Assembly (NCBI RefSeq): GCF_964204645.1
Contig: NC_134028.1
Coordinates: forward strand, 18,142,153 to 18,206,152
Direction of reading: 5' to 3'
Source of the DNA: Tubulanus polymorphus
Lineage: Eukaryota > Nemertea > Palaeonemertea > Tubulaniformes > Tubulanidae
Length of the DNA: 64,000 bases
Shown: positions 53,101 through 55,077 of the stretch, one piece after another
Layout of the letters: the number at the start of each line of letters is the position of its first letter
Position numbering within the stretch: position 1 is the first letter of the stretch
The notes under the pieces: generated by a model
What the model saw: only the letters and a program-made list of their open reading frames with translations
Told to the model about the DNA's origin: nothing
Database searches by the model: none
Program-made: the position numbers and the translations under genes

Positions 53101-53176
53101 TAGGATGTTAATGATAACCATCCGATATTTGTATCACCGATCTATGCGAAAACAATTTCAGAAATCACTCCATCAG
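1973..53176 (+). CDS. Non-classical cadherin, eight internal exons (partial gene)
   Basis: Exons are 1973-2158, 22400-22561, 39338-39499, 47252-47319, 48871-49108, 50644-50786, 51331-51409 and 53104-53176. Every junction is AG/GT and the phases join: 0,0,0,2,0,2,0,1. The product is a calcium-dependent extracellular adhesion protein. It shows the end of one EC repeat, three complete repeats and the start of a fifth. EC signatures seen are LDYE, ALDYEE, TDADSG, ASDNGNP, and the linkers DVNDERP, DINDNDP, DYNDQAP and DVNDNHP. Signal peptide, membrane segment and cytoplasmic tail lie outside the window. The [12 protein letters not shown] pattern recalls the CDH23/Cad87A-type cadherins, but I cannot settle the subfamily. 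Introns of 20.2 and 16.8 kb are packed with transposons. No exon shows a frameshift or stop, so the gene looks functional. Confidence 0.9.
2195..2292 (+). repeat. ATGT/TATG-type microsatellite
   Basis: An imperfect run of GTATGTAT and ATACATATG tetranucleotides lies just after cadherin exon a. Confidence 0.75.
2469..2860 (+). repeat. Helentron-like element copy with one 154-bp unit
   Basis: It starts with a degraded form of the family's 5' palindrome (CCTTGGGACTTTAATCCCAG). One tandem unit (GAGTTTCAAGGTCATTGGG, 2657) follows, then the 3' module: a GCATTTGAAACCACT block, a CCACT...AGTGG hairpin, and the end CCCTGGACCCCTAG followed by TTT. The same 3' end is seen at 21466 and, reversed, near 26428. 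Confidence 0.6.
3440..3693 (+). pseudogene. Penelope-like reverse transcriptase C-terminal fragment
   Basis: The frame from 3452 reads [12 protein letters not shown], then [23 protein letters not shown]. This matches the pattern that closes Penelope-like RT domains: a basic residue, a proline-rich strand, an Arg-Leu turn, then F/LPxxPxxxxxxxxNLKxxL. No start codon or complete domain is present. Together with 4068-4235 it seems to be one element split by a fold-back insertion. Assignment is by motif pattern only. Confidence 0.45.
3751..4067. mobile_element. Fold-back element with ~38-bp inverted ends
   Basis: The left arm (about 3751-3786) contains AATTCAGCCAAAACAAGAAACTTG. The right arm (about 4029-4067) is its near-perfect reverse complement. 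Inside, near 3805-3840, lies a CAACGTTTCGGCT...CAGCCATCATCTGG block like the 3' ends of Penelope-like elements. The arms end in CCCACAATA-like sequence shared with the fold-back at 16563 and the Penelope copy at 58215. Confidence 0.55.
4068..4235 (+). pseudogene. Penelope/GIY-YIG-type retroelement fragment
   Basis: A short reading frame includes [15 protein letters not shown]. It resembles the cysteine-containing segment (C..NVVYxITCxxC) that leads into a GIY-YIG domain. The endonuclease core itself is not present. Probably the continuation of the fragment at 3440-3693. Confidence 0.35.
4236..6580. other. Intron sequence without recognisable genes
   Basis: No exon or RNA gene was recognised. 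A stretch at about 4397-4455 resembles 14187-14243, beside the gypsy element, and may be part of a split long terminal repeat. A hairpin repeat lies at 6355. Confidence 0.45.
6355..6382. repeat. AGGGTTTCTG...CAGAAACCCT hairpin
   Basis: Perfect 10-bp arms are separated by 8 bp and followed by a TTATTATTAT stretch. The same arrangement recurs at 17714-17775, so this is probably the end of a dispersed repeat family. Confidence 0.55.
6739..8955 (-). pseudogene. Retroviral-type envelope glycoprotein gene (baculovirus-F/errantivirus-like), one stop codon
   Basis: Two reading frames in the same frame, 7894-8955 (353 codons) and 6739-7773 (344 codons), are separated by a TAA at 7894-7896. The first half has a hydrophobic signal or anchor at residues 13-32. 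A furin-type site KRSKR lies at 130-134, followed by a glycine/phenylalanine-rich segment ending ILFGTAT. This recalls the fusion peptide of baculovirus F and errantivirus Env proteins. Coiled-coil-like sequence follows. The second half has paired cysteines, a membrane segment at about residues 200-223 and another near 278-300. In this family the protein mediates membrane fusion. The stop, and decay elsewhere in the element, argue against function. Confidence 0.75.
9130..10496 (-). pseudogene. Integrase, frameshifted
   Basis: The zinc-binding N-terminal part is at 10290-10496 ([11 protein letters not shown], then YCGPCQTSK). The catalytic core at 9932-10336 shows HADILGP and ITDRGANF, giving two of the three DDE acidic residues. 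The third falls after a frameshift near 9960. The C-terminal module at 9432-9794 has the HFGPFIVS motif of the GPY/F type. A further basic tail is read in another frame at 9130-9477. In an intact element this enzyme inserts the cDNA. At least three frame changes are needed here. Confidence 0.8.
10521..11312 (-). pseudogene. RNase H domain of gypsy pol
   Basis: The frame shows [14 protein letters not shown], the E-containing [10 protein letters not shown] and [12 protein letters not shown]. These are the usual acidic residues of Ty3/gypsy RNase H, which removes the RNA strand during cDNA synthesis. It ends in a spacer containing [15 protein letters not shown], typical of the RNase H to integrase junction. 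It is linked to the RT frame through 11313-11492, which holds in-frame stops or a frameshift. Confidence 0.85.
11313..12281 (-). pseudogene. Reverse transcriptase domain of gypsy pol
   Basis: The frame 11493-12281 contains [10 protein letters not shown], the LPFGLKNSP block and the catalytic CYVDDILFF (YxDD box), then [12 protein letters not shown]. All are standard Ty3/gypsy RT blocks in the right order. The thumb/connection region continues in another frame with [19 protein letters not shown] (about 11390-11470), so a frameshift lies near 11493. Confidence 0.9.
12381..13079 (-). pseudogene. Aspartyl protease and protease-RT spacer, frameshifted
   Basis: Pieces in two frames follow gag. At 12861-13079 sequence such as [15 protein letters not shown] is the kind of strand-rich region that flanks retropepsins. 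The next frame leads to a segment with an IILGDDF-like motif near 12890. The segment 12381-12686 is the spacer before RT. The catalytic D(T/S)G triad was not found intact, so assignment rests mainly on position. Confidence 0.5.
13083..14040 (-). pseudogene. Gag of the gypsy element, frameshifted
   Basis: The N-terminal part (13735-14040) is a Q/P-rich start reading [15 protein letters not shown]. The frame changes near 13800, and 13083-13685 contains a retrotransposon-gag-like segment ([14 protein letters not shown], then [12 protein letters not shown] and [12 protein letters not shown]). A glutamine-rich tail follows. No zinc knuckle is seen. Gag forms the particle core. Confidence 0.75.
14188..14378 (-). 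repeat. Possible 5' LTR of the gypsy element
   Basis: In the + orientation this stretch begins TGAAGAAATA and ends ATCTGCA (TG...CA). Its first ~55 bp resemble 4397-4455, and its remainder resembles about 6590-6760 at the far side of env. The similarity is patchy (roughly two-thirds by eye), and no matching target duplication was found. Confidence 0.3.
14379..14875. other. Intron sequence, nothing recognised
   Basis: No exon, RNA gene or repeat was recognised between the putative LTR and the dispersed repeat at 14876. Confidence 0.5.
14876..15078 (+). repeat. Dispersed repeat, pair of 46650-46910
   Basis: It shares with 46650-46910 the blocks TTTATGATGTTTTGACGG (diverged), AAACTTGTATTCTAAATC, TATATTGTATGAATAG and TTGATTTTTGG, and ends GTGCGTATGAATATG. 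No coding potential. Family unknown. Confidence 0.6.
15386..15545 (+). repeat. ~80-bp tandem duplication
   Basis: Two head-to-tail copies contain TGCATTTCATAAGGCTGTGG, then TTGGCCCATGGGCAATT and a GAATGAAATAAACT tail. The GCCCATGGGCAATTT end is shared with the 750-bp repeat family (39077, 46434, 60242). Confidence 0.7.
15546..16562. other. Intron sequence, nothing recognised
   Basis: No gene, RNA or clear repeat was recognised. Confidence 0.5.
16563..16742. mobile_element. Fold-back palindrome with ~86-bp arms
   Basis: The left arm begins ATAGTAGATAAAACCCACAA and runs to the centre near 16650. The right arm is its reverse complement, with only a few mismatches, out to 16742. The arms include an AACGTTTCAACTCAATTC block and a CCCACAATAAAA end like the fold-back at 3751 and the Penelope copy at 58215. 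It is probably a pair of inverted Penelope-like termini. Confidence 0.8.
16743..17465. other. Intron sequence, nothing recognised
   Basis: No gene or repeat was recognised. A locally GC-richer patch lies near 17030-17110. Confidence 0.45.
17466..17606. mobile_element. Inverted pair of Penelope-like 3' tails
   Basis: The left arm ATTAGAAATATTTTTGGGTG, then ACCACCC...CAGTC, is mirrored by the right arm GACTGAAGAAGGGTTGTAG...CCACCC...TTCTAAT. The right arm and the following AATAAAC match the Penelope-like 3' tail at 58791-58850. Confidence 0.65.
17714..17775. repeat. AGGGTTTTCTG hairpin plus (ATT)n
   Basis: Perfect 11-bp arms at 17714-17724 and 17733-17743 are followed by an ATTATTATT run. This is the sister copy of the hairpin at 6355. 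Confidence 0.55.
17776..18565. other. Intron sequence, nothing recognised
   Basis: No gene was recognised. Short duplicated phrases such as CACTGTCGAGCCGTAAACATCGA (compare 17918-17940) suggest old local duplication. Confidence 0.4.
18566..20212 (+). repeat. 31-bp tandem array, CpG-rich, about 53 units
   Basis: The unit is ATTCATTATTTTGGTTTT followed by RTCGCCCGCGACA. Each unit carries an inverted repeat TTGTCGC-CC-GCGACAA and three CpGs in otherwise AT-rich DNA. Variants are CATTATTTT, CAATATTTT, CATTAGTTT and AACCATTTT, plus scattered point changes. Stop-free frames across the array are a by-product of the unit, since 31 is not divisible by 3 and all frames give the same 31-residue repeat. 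I do not consider them genes. Confidence 0.95.
20213..21466 (+). mobile_element. Helentron-like element, most complete copy, inserted in the 31-bp array
   Basis: The 5' module is the palindrome CCACTTGGGACTTTAGTCCC with outer GC arms, then GGGCTATTGCG. A unique region follows, then about four ~154-bp tandem units (starts near 20886, 21036, 21190, 21343). The 3' module is GCATTTGAAACCACT, a hairpin, and the end GTCCCTGGACCCCTAG. Array units flank both sides, so this is an insertion. The CTAG end followed by T, the 5' palindrome and the central repeats fit a non-autonomous Helitron/Helentron. It encodes no Rep/helicase. Confidence 0.65.
21467..21735 (+). repeat. 31-bp tandem array, second block (~9 units)
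   Basis: Same unit as 18566-20212, resuming directly after the CTAG end of the insertion. It decays after GTCACCCGTGG near 21732. Confidence 0.95.
21815..22055 (-). pseudogene. LINE reverse transcriptase fragment
   Basis: Conceptual translation of the - strand gives [19 protein letters not shown], then PKWLSSYL. After a frame change it gives [10 protein letters not shown] followed by LLFNVLTN. These correspond to the RT blocks (A/V)DxxKAFDxVxH and GVPQGSxLGPLLF of CR1/L2-like LINEs. Frameshifts and stops show decay. Confidence 0.6.
22090..22335 (+). repeat. Penelope-like 3' tail
   Basis: It ends CACCTGATGAAGC, then a GCTATTT...AAATAGC hairpin, AAAGCTTC and an A/T-rich close. This hairpin pattern, also seen at 58791, is characteristic of Penelope-like 3' ends. 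Confidence 0.45.
22400..22561 (+). CDS. Cadherin exon b (54 codons)
   Basis: The acceptor TTTCTTTCAG precedes 22400 and a donor GTTGGT follows 22561. Both phases are 0. It encodes the middle of an EC repeat from [13 protein letters not shown] to [16 protein letters not shown], including the calcium-site LDYE. Confidence 0.9.
22562..23479. other. Cadherin intron, nothing recognised
   Basis: No gene was recognised. A run of eleven G lies at about 23158-23168. Confidence 0.5.
23480..23729. mobile_element. piggyBac-like MITE, left end decayed
   Basis: The body matches 63222-63517 (GTATTGATGTAATTAGTAAT, TAGTGGTATTCCCGTTATT, AGCACTATAGGGTATTGATC). It ends GCACTGAAAGGG followed by TTAA. The left terminus is missing or too diverged to see. 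Confidence 0.65.
23730..24120. other. Cadherin intron, nothing recognised
   Basis: No gene or clear repeat was recognised. Confidence 0.45.
24121..24700 (+). repeat. Dispersed repeat, copy 1 (pair of 40999-42300)
   Basis: It starts GGCCAGCCTTAGGCTGAGCC, then TATTACTATACAAATGGAG. It contains AGGTTCACGTGAAC and a GATATGCTAATTAGCCATGTGC block. The same order is found at 40999-42300. No coding region. Confidence 0.65.
24701..25080. other. Cadherin intron up to the transposon, nothing recognised
   Basis: No gene was seen. Flanking DNA of the two-gene transposon; the last bases before it are ATAATA. Confidence 0.4.
25082..25308. repeat. ~227-bp palindrome, left subterminal region
   Basis: The left arm contains AAAGTGCGCTTTTGAGTG, TACTCAAAGTGCACTCC and AAAGCGCACTGAATTG. 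The right arm repeats them in reverse complement with few mismatches. The centre is near 25190-25200, in AAAGTGCACTTTTC. Repeated AGTGCACTT words are candidate transposase-binding sites, as known for CACTA subterminal repeats. Confidence 0.85.
25472..25575 (-). CDS. BEN gene exon 11 (terminal)
   Basis: Acceptor TTGTTTCAG. Encodes the last BEN helix ([17 protein letters not shown]) and ends NKPVN before TGA. Confidence 0.85.
25472..29932 (-). CDS. BEN-domain protein, 11 exons, complete (401 aa)
   Basis: Exons on the - strand are 29728-29932, 28720-28868, 28541-28645, 27361-27475, 27186-27272, 26980-27101, 26863-26889, 26729-26785, 26361-26396, 26076-26274 and 25472-25575. They total 1206 nt with every phase matching and no stop before TGA at 25472-25474. 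The N-terminal part (1-70, [16 protein letters not shown] and [15 protein letters not shown]) resembles a small domain I associate with animal BEN proteins. A basic stretch KKRKKVK (about residue 124) may be a nuclear signal. Residues 155-190 are a coiled coil ([20 protein letters not shown]). An acidic run GDDDDEQ lies near 240. A C-terminal BEN domain (about 302-395) contains [19 protein letters not shown] and [13 protein letters not shown] domains bind DNA or chromatin partners. Lying inside the transposon ends and divergent to its transposase, it is probably element-encoded; a trapped or domesticated host gene is the alternative. Confidence 0.85.
26076..26274 (-). CDS. BEN gene exon 10 (BEN domain core)
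   Basis: The acceptor is a CAGCAG tandem site, so the exon may begin at 26274 or 26271 (with or without one Q). Donor GAGA|GTAAGT. Contains the GNGVLV and VAVFGT motifs of BEN domains. Confidence 0.9.
26361..26396 (-). CDS. BEN gene exon 9
   Basis: Acceptor TATTTTCAG, donor ATG|GTAAGC. Twelve codons, [12 protein letters not shown]. Confidence 0.75.
26428..26600 (-). repeat. Helentron-like fragment, reverse orientation
   Basis: Read on the - strand it contains GAGTTTCAAGGTAATTGG, the GCATTTGAAACCACTTCCC block and the end ACCCTAG followed by TTT. It lies in the intron between BEN exons 8 and 9. Confidence 0.6.
26729..26785 (-). CDS. BEN gene exon 8
   Basis: Acceptor TTTTTAG, donor ACA|GTAAGT. 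Nineteen codons, [19 protein letters not shown]. Confidence 0.75.
26863..26889 (-). CDS. BEN gene exon 7 (27-nt micro-exon)
   Basis: Acceptor AATTTAG, donor CCG|GTACGT. Nine codons, VSQEAFLSP, in phase. Confidence 0.6.
26980..27101 (-). CDS. BEN gene exon 6 (acidic)
   Basis: Acceptor CTTGCAG. The donor GAG|GTTTTT is weak but is the only one that preserves phase 0 into exon 7. Encodes [17 protein letters not shown]. Confidence 0.65.
27186..27272 (-). CDS. BEN gene exon 5
   Basis: Acceptor CTTTTTAG, donor AAA|GTAAGT. Encodes [16 protein letters not shown] and VECGCQKE. Confidence 0.8.
27361..27475 (-). CDS. BEN gene exon 4 (coiled coil)
   Basis: Acceptor TATTTCAG, donor AAC|GTAAGT. Heptad-like spacing of I/L in [19 protein letters not shown] and [13 protein letters not shown] suggests dimerisation. 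Confidence 0.85.
27956..28016. repeat. Perfect 61-bp palindrome in a BEN-gene intron
   Basis: Two 30-bp arms, beginning ATTTGCGTGATATCCTATAG, are exact reverse complements separated by a single A. Confidence 0.95.
28541..28645 (-). CDS. BEN gene exon 3
   Basis: Acceptor TATAG, donor CCG|GTAAGA, 35 codons, phase 0 at both ends. Encodes the lysine-rich [12 protein letters not shown] stretch. Confidence 0.8.
28720..28868 (-). CDS. BEN gene exon 2
   Basis: Acceptor TTTTTCAG, donor CCG|GTATGC. Encodes [19 protein letters not shown] and a [13 protein letters not shown] segment. Confidence 0.85.
29728..29932 (-). CDS. BEN gene exon 1
   Basis: The ATG at 29930-29932 opens [13 protein letters not shown]. 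The donor is GCCG|GTGAGT. It ends in phase 1, and the split codon joined to exon 2 reads V in ILQFAVRREDL. Confidence 0.85.
29933..30387. promoter_or_regulatory. Shared region between divergent BEN and transposase genes
   Basis: The two inferred start codons are 455 bp apart and point outwards, so one bidirectional promoter is likely. No convincing TATA box was identified. A 71-codon + frame at 30114-30329 has no recognisable features and is probably not a gene. Confidence 0.45.
30388..30532 (+). CDS. Transposase exon 1
   Basis: The start ATG at 30388 gives [15 protein letters not shown] run encodes eight Q. Donor CAG|GTAATT, phase 1. The upstream frame is open to 30367 without an ATG. Confidence 0.65.
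30746..30918. mobile_element. Small MITE in transposase intron 1
   Basis: The left end AGCGATAGTTCAC and right end GTAAACTATCGCT are inverted copies (one mismatch). A second inverted pair, GCATAATGC and GCATTACGC, lies inside. No target duplication was identified. Confidence 0.5.
31368..31504 (+). CDS. Transposase exon 2
   Basis: Acceptor TTTTATAG, donor TGT|GTAAGT. Serine/glutamate-rich, [17 protein letters not shown]. Confidence 0.7.
31607..31696 (+). CDS. Transposase exon 3
   Basis: Acceptor CTTTTTCAG, donor GGT|GTAAGT. Thirty codons, [17 protein letters not shown] at the start. Confidence 0.7.
32144..32206 (+). CDS. Transposase exon 4
   Basis: Acceptor TTGATTTAG, donor GAG|GTATGT. Twenty-one codons, [18 protein letters not shown]. 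Confidence 0.7.
32290..34536 (+). pseudogene. Transposase exon 5 with catalytic core, three lesions
   Basis: The acceptor TTTTTATAG opens [17 protein letters not shown]. The open pieces are 32290-32811, 32759-33649 and 33646-34362, and the last frame continues past TGA to 34536, ending in [10 protein letters not shown]. An 18-bp near-repeat of ACCTGTTCTCC lies at the first frameshift, which suggests slippage. Confidence 0.75.
34545..34880 (+). repeat. Helentron-like 5' module split by a SINE
   Basis: The 5' palindrome GCCCACTTGGACTTAAGTCCC and GCGGGCTATTGCG are followed by TTATTTTGGG and GATGCTTCAA. After the SINE the family sequence resumes with CAGCCCAAAAACTGGTCC. Confidence 0.6.
34655..34745 (-). 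repeat. tRNA-derived SINE
   Basis: On the - strand an A-box-like GTGCCGTGGCTGAGTG is followed by a B box GGTTCGAATCC and GCCGAGGGAGGATGAT. The head resembles a Leu/Ser tRNA, but no full cloverleaf or CCA is present, so it is a SINE rather than a tRNA gene. Confidence 0.55.
34893..35000 (+). repeat. Second Helentron-like 5' module
   Basis: GCCCACTTGGGACTTAAGTC, then CGGGCTATTGCGTTCAC, TTGTTTGCCAAAATCG and TTTTTACACATTTTGAG. Only the 5' part is present. Confidence 0.6.
35195..35242. repeat. 48-bp palindrome downstream of the transposase
   Basis: Arms ATGTTGATAAAGA and TCTTTATCAACAT flank the self-complementary core TTTAATTGATCAATTAAA, with a 4-nt bulge. Confidence 0.85.
35564..36155. mobile_element. 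PIF/Harbinger-like MITE 1 (592 bp)
   Basis: The left terminus AGCCACACCAAAAGAAAA continues TCCTGTTTCT and mirrors the right terminus (reverse complement GGCCACACCAAAAGAAAAC). It is flanked by TAA on both sides. Internal GGTCGGTCGG phrases are shared with the MITE at 38251. No transposase. Confidence 0.7.
36156..37380. other. Transposon right arm, non-coding
   Basis: AT-rich, no gene or repeat recognised between MITE 1 and the right subterminal repeats. Confidence 0.5.
37381..37733. repeat. Right subterminal tandem repeats (~84 bp, about four units)
   Basis: Each unit runs AAAGTGCACTTTCC, ATAAAGTGCACTAATTTTAC, CACTCAA, GAGTACACTTATTGAGTG and TATTTTC. Clear starts lie near 37462, 37546 and 37629, with a degenerate unit first. 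AGTGCACTTT words match the left-end palindrome in both orientations. Confidence 0.8.
37741..39096 (+). repeat. 750-bp dispersed repeat, copy A (holds a MITE)
   Basis: It shares its whole length with 59510-60258: TGCTCATTGCTGGTGAG, GATGAGCGCTGTGTTTTCTG and ATATGTGACATCATATGAA, ending TTTGCCCATGGGCAATTT. A (CA)n run lies at 37897-37912. It starts just outside the right end of the two-gene transposon. Family unknown. Confidence 0.8.
38251..38806. mobile_element. PIF/Harbinger-like MITE 2 (556 bp)
   Basis: The left terminus GGCCATCCCA...GCCGTAAC mirrors the right terminus GTTACGGC...TGGGATGGCC. TTA flanks both ends (38248-38250 and 38807-38809). The matching points in copies B and C of the host repeat are uninterrupted, confirming the insertion and its 3-bp duplication. 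Confidence 0.8.
39338..39499 (+). CDS. Cadherin exon c (54 codons)
   Basis: Acceptor TAACTAG, donor CAG|GTAGGG, phase 0 both ends. Encodes [10 protein letters not shown], linker [11 protein letters not shown], then the next EC strand to YKIIQVQ. Confidence 0.9.
39500..40345. other. Cadherin intron with a GCGCT-type dispersed repeat
   Basis: At about 39874-39960 an (AAT)n run leads into CTTATATAGCGCTAAATCC and GCTGCTCAAAGTGCTGTA. This phrase is common in invertebrate interspersed repeats. Nothing else was recognised. Confidence 0.45.
40346..40420. repeat. Fold-back with ~23-bp arms
   Basis: ATGACATCACAGGGAAAGCC and GGCTTTCCCAGTGACATCAT are inverted copies around a ~30-bp loop. Confidence 0.75.
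40421..40998. other. Cadherin intron, nothing recognised
   Basis: No gene or clear repeat was seen. Confidence 0.45.
40999..42300 (+). repeat. Dispersed repeat, copy 2 (pair of 24121-24700), interrupted
   Basis: It begins AGGCCAGCCGTAGGCTGAG, then TATTACTATACAAATGGAG. The first part runs to about 41300 and the homology resumes near 42030 (TTCACGTGAATCCGCGGTATC, GATATGCTAATTAGCCATGTGC). The central ~700 bp include a SINE-like fragment. Confidence 0.65.
41452..41525 (+). repeat. SINE fragment (B-box GGTTCGAATCC)
   Basis: GGCTTTAGCTTAGTGGGTTC, then GAATCCCTTGACGGGTGAAG and ATGATGGATCC. The part after the B box matches the SINE at 34655. The A box and arms do not fold into a tRNA. Confidence 0.45.
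42427..43085 (+). repeat. Helentron-like copy lacking the 5' palindrome
   Basis: It matches 20310-20960: AGACGCTTCAAGGTAATGTC, CTGTCAGATTCAAGATGGCC, GACTGGCAGCCATTGTTG, one 154-bp unit and CACTAGGGGGCGTTGAA. It stops within the first tandem unit. Confidence 0.65.
43086..43924. other. Cadherin intron, nothing recognised
   Basis: No gene was recognised. A GCCCCTTGGGGC hairpin word lies near 43219. Confidence 0.45.
43925..45455 (+). pseudogene. Ty3/gypsy fragment: gag, protease, start of RT
   Basis: Gag-like sequence ([30 protein letters not shown]) has a stop near 44161 and continues at 44225-44482. Two zinc knuckles follow, [13 protein letters not shown] and [14 protein letters not shown]. 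The protease region at 44739-45242 ends in the family motif [14 protein letters not shown]; its active-site DTG is not clear. RT starts at 45240 and shows [20 protein letters not shown] before breaking at 45455, where an inverted BEL/Pao piece begins. Unlike the element at 6739-14040 this one has clear zinc knuckles, so it is a different lineage. Confidence 0.75.
45454..45765 (-). pseudogene. BEL/Pao-like gag N-terminal fragment
   Basis: A 103-codon frame starts [19 protein letters not shown] and is helix-rich with charged heptads, as at the start of BEL/Pao gag proteins. Its ATG lies just inside a primer-binding site and LTR-like sequence. It stops at the junction with the Ty3/gypsy fragment. 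Confidence 0.45.
45808..45825 (-). promoter_or_regulatory. Primer-binding-site-like TGGTCCCTCAAGCC
   Basis: On the - strand it follows the LTR end after a TTTT spacer and begins TGG, complementary to a tRNA CCA end. The matching tRNA was not identified. Confidence 0.45.
45830..46096 (-). repeat. Putative BEL/Pao 5' LTR (~267 bp)
   Basis: The segment is bounded by TGT...ACA (TGTCGCGACTG at the 46096 end, GAATTCACACA at the 45830 end). It lies immediately upstream of the primer-binding-like site and gag start. No second LTR was found in the window. Confidence 0.45.
46097..46455 (+). repeat. 750-bp dispersed repeat, copy B (3' half)
   Basis: Starts GTTTTAGCTTCCGCGGCC and matches the 3' halves of copies A and C through TTTGCCCATGGGCAATTT. 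It begins exactly at the LTR edge, so the LTR element or its fragment interrupted or truncated it. Confidence 0.75.
46650..46910 (+). repeat. Dispersed repeat, pair of 14876-15078
   Basis: Same ordered blocks as 14876-15078, with about 55 extra bases around 46690-46740. Confidence 0.6.
47252..47319 (+). CDS. Cadherin exon d (22 codons plus 2 nt)
   Basis: Acceptor TTTTTTTAG, donor GA|GTAAGT, phase 2. Encodes [18 protein letters not shown], the calcium-binding DxD part of an EC repeat. Confidence 0.9.
47320..48870. other. Cadherin intron with a small inverted-end element
   Basis: At 47997-48145 the inverted ends AGCAAAACCCGCAGTTGAT and ATCAACTGTGGGTTTTGCT (one mismatch) enclose ~110 bp, a probable MITE. 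Nothing else was recognised. Confidence 0.5.
48871..49108 (+). CDS. Cadherin exon e (79 codons plus 1 nt)
   Basis: Acceptor TTCATTGTAG, donor AAG|GTTAGG. Encodes [32 protein letters not shown], linker [11 protein letters not shown] and the start of the next repeat to ESTVIVK. Confidence 0.95.
49109..50643. other. Cadherin intron; TA/TATG microsatellite at 50262-50325
   Basis: Apart from a TATATGTATA-type microsatellite, no gene or repeat was recognised. Confidence 0.5.
50644..50786 (+). CDS. Cadherin exon f (47 codons plus 2 nt)
   Basis: Acceptor TTCTATAG, donor AA|GTGAGT, phase 2. Encodes [16 protein letters not shown] and [15 protein letters not shown]. Confidence 0.9.
51331..51409 (+). 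CDS. Cadherin exon g (26 codons plus 1 nt)
   Basis: Acceptor CATTTTCAG, donor TTG|GTACGT. Encodes [17 protein letters not shown], with the AxDxGxP calcium motif. Confidence 0.9.
51410..53103. other. Cadherin intron, nothing recognised
   Basis: A C-run lies at about 52391. Small open frames near 51880-52216 have no recognisable features. Confidence 0.45.
53104..53176 (+). CDS. Cadherin exon h (24 codons plus 1 nt)
   Basis: Acceptor ATTGTAG, donor CAG|GTATGT, phase 1. Encodes linker DVNDNHPIF and the first strand of the next EC repeat, [10 protein letters not shown]. It is the last cadherin exon seen; a following phase-1 exon was not found before 64000. Confidence 0.9.
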
Positions 53177-54477
53177 GTATGTAATCTACGTGCAGTAAAG
53201 TCAGTGAATTATCAATTCATCTTTTAACTGAATAGAAAAAGTTAAGTTTTATTGTATGAATTGTACAGAAGCGCTTAAGATATATTGGTCGATCTTTTTT
53301 ACTTTCTATACATATACATAGCCTGAGCAGGCTTTTGTATATTGTCATCACCTGTTTCTATTCGGGGCGAGGCTGACAGATTAGGTAATGTTTCCTTTGT
53401 TAATGGAGGAGTCAATAGTTATGACTAATTTTCTTATAACTTTTTATGTAGGGCATCCCATGTTCCTGCATTTAAGTCTGAAGTTTTGGATCAATTCTCT
53501 TATAACTTTTTACTTGTTCTGTAAGTTGTAAGAAAAGCTTGTTCACCATCCATGGAGTACACTATACATATGTCAGTTTGTCTATACATCCATCTGTAGA
53601 CACCATTTTTGGACCAATAGATGCTTTTTGAAGGATTGATTGATTAAGTATGGTGACAAATGTCATGAGACTGGAAATTCACCCCTTTCCATCTTGAAAA
53701 ACTTGAAATTACCAAAAAATAACAAACATACAAACTTTTAAAGTGTGCAAACTTACTGCCTACTACTTCATTCAATATTATGTGAATACATCAGAAACAC
53801 AGAAACAGGCTAGGTGGGGATGTAGCAAACAAAAAAATGGGAATGAGGGGTGAGATGGGAAGGAGGCAGAAAATTGGAATAGATATGGAGGCTGTTTAAC
53901 CCTAGATGAATATATATGGTAATAGAGTTTTCTTACTAGGCTAAGTCCAAAAGATATGGCACTACTTGCTATATACAAGTTCATGGGACTCTTTTTTGAT
54001 TGTTGAATTACTTTTACAGAACTTGGCCTATGTAATTTTTGATGGGCTAATCTAGAATCATGACCCACCCTAATTGGGTCATAACCACACTGGTAAATTA
54101 TGTCAATTTGAAGTTCATTTGCAGTCGTGTCTGATAAGCAGAAGACAAAACTTACCTTTTGGTCCACTTAACACTCTTTGTAATGATTTAGCAACTGAAA
54201 ATACTTGCAAAAGCCTGAAACCATACTTGATCCAGACGATGATCACTAGTGAGAGTTCCAAATGTTGTCTTTTTCTATTTTCATTCTTGACGAATTAGAT
54301 TTGCTTCTTTGTATAGAGGGTTTTAAACACATTTCCTCTTCTCTACGTCAGAATGTTTGCTATTGTATGATACTTTATCCAAGTCAATCGGAATAAATCT
54401 ACCTTCGAAAATTCTAAAATAAATCACCATCAAGCATCTGTACACGAGGCTTACACTTAATTCTCGCATATTGTTTG
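53177..54477. other. Cadherin intron, nothing recognised
   Basis: No gene, RNA or clear repeat was seen. Confidence 0.45.
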
Positions 54478-55077
54478 TTAACCCTTTAACCGGCAAGTAT
54501 TTTTGGCCTGTGAGTGATTTTGGACCTTACAAGGGGAAAACTGAATAACTCAGTAGATATGAGGGATAACCCCATATTGCATGTATTTTATGAAAGCTCT
54601 TTTCATAAGCTTTCGAATGGTACCAAGTTTGCGAACTTTGGTAGTCACCTTCAGGTTCTGACCACAAGGTCACAGATCCCAAGGTCATCCAGATTTTAGG
54701 GCCATCCATAATCAAGCACTGTCATCAGATTCATCCCAATGCGAATCATCATCAGAATCTTGCATATGATCGAAATATCAGCCAAACTCACTAGAGAACG
54801 TATTTAGTGCATTGGCCATTACTACTAACGATCTTTTCAACTTCGGAAATCTGACCCATGTGACACATGGTGTCTATACCCCCTACTACATGCCAAATAT
54901 ATGATATATCCCTTTTCTTTCTGCTTTGTTAGACATTGTAGGCCGTCTTGTGTCGCCATCTGCTCACAGGAAAATGAGTTAGAATGCGTCACTGAAATCA
55001 ATACTTGACTATCCTATTCACTATAGCTGGTCTATTAAAATCGGTCGCTAGCGACCGATTGCCGGTTAAAGGGTTAA
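54478..55077. mobile_element. piggyBac-like MITE (600 bp)
   Basis: Perfect ends TTAACCCTTTAACCGGCAA and TTGCCGGTTAAAGGGTTAA, with TTAA as the target site. A subterminal palindrome ATCGGTCGCTAGCGACCGAT lies at the right end. No transposase. Confidence 0.8.
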
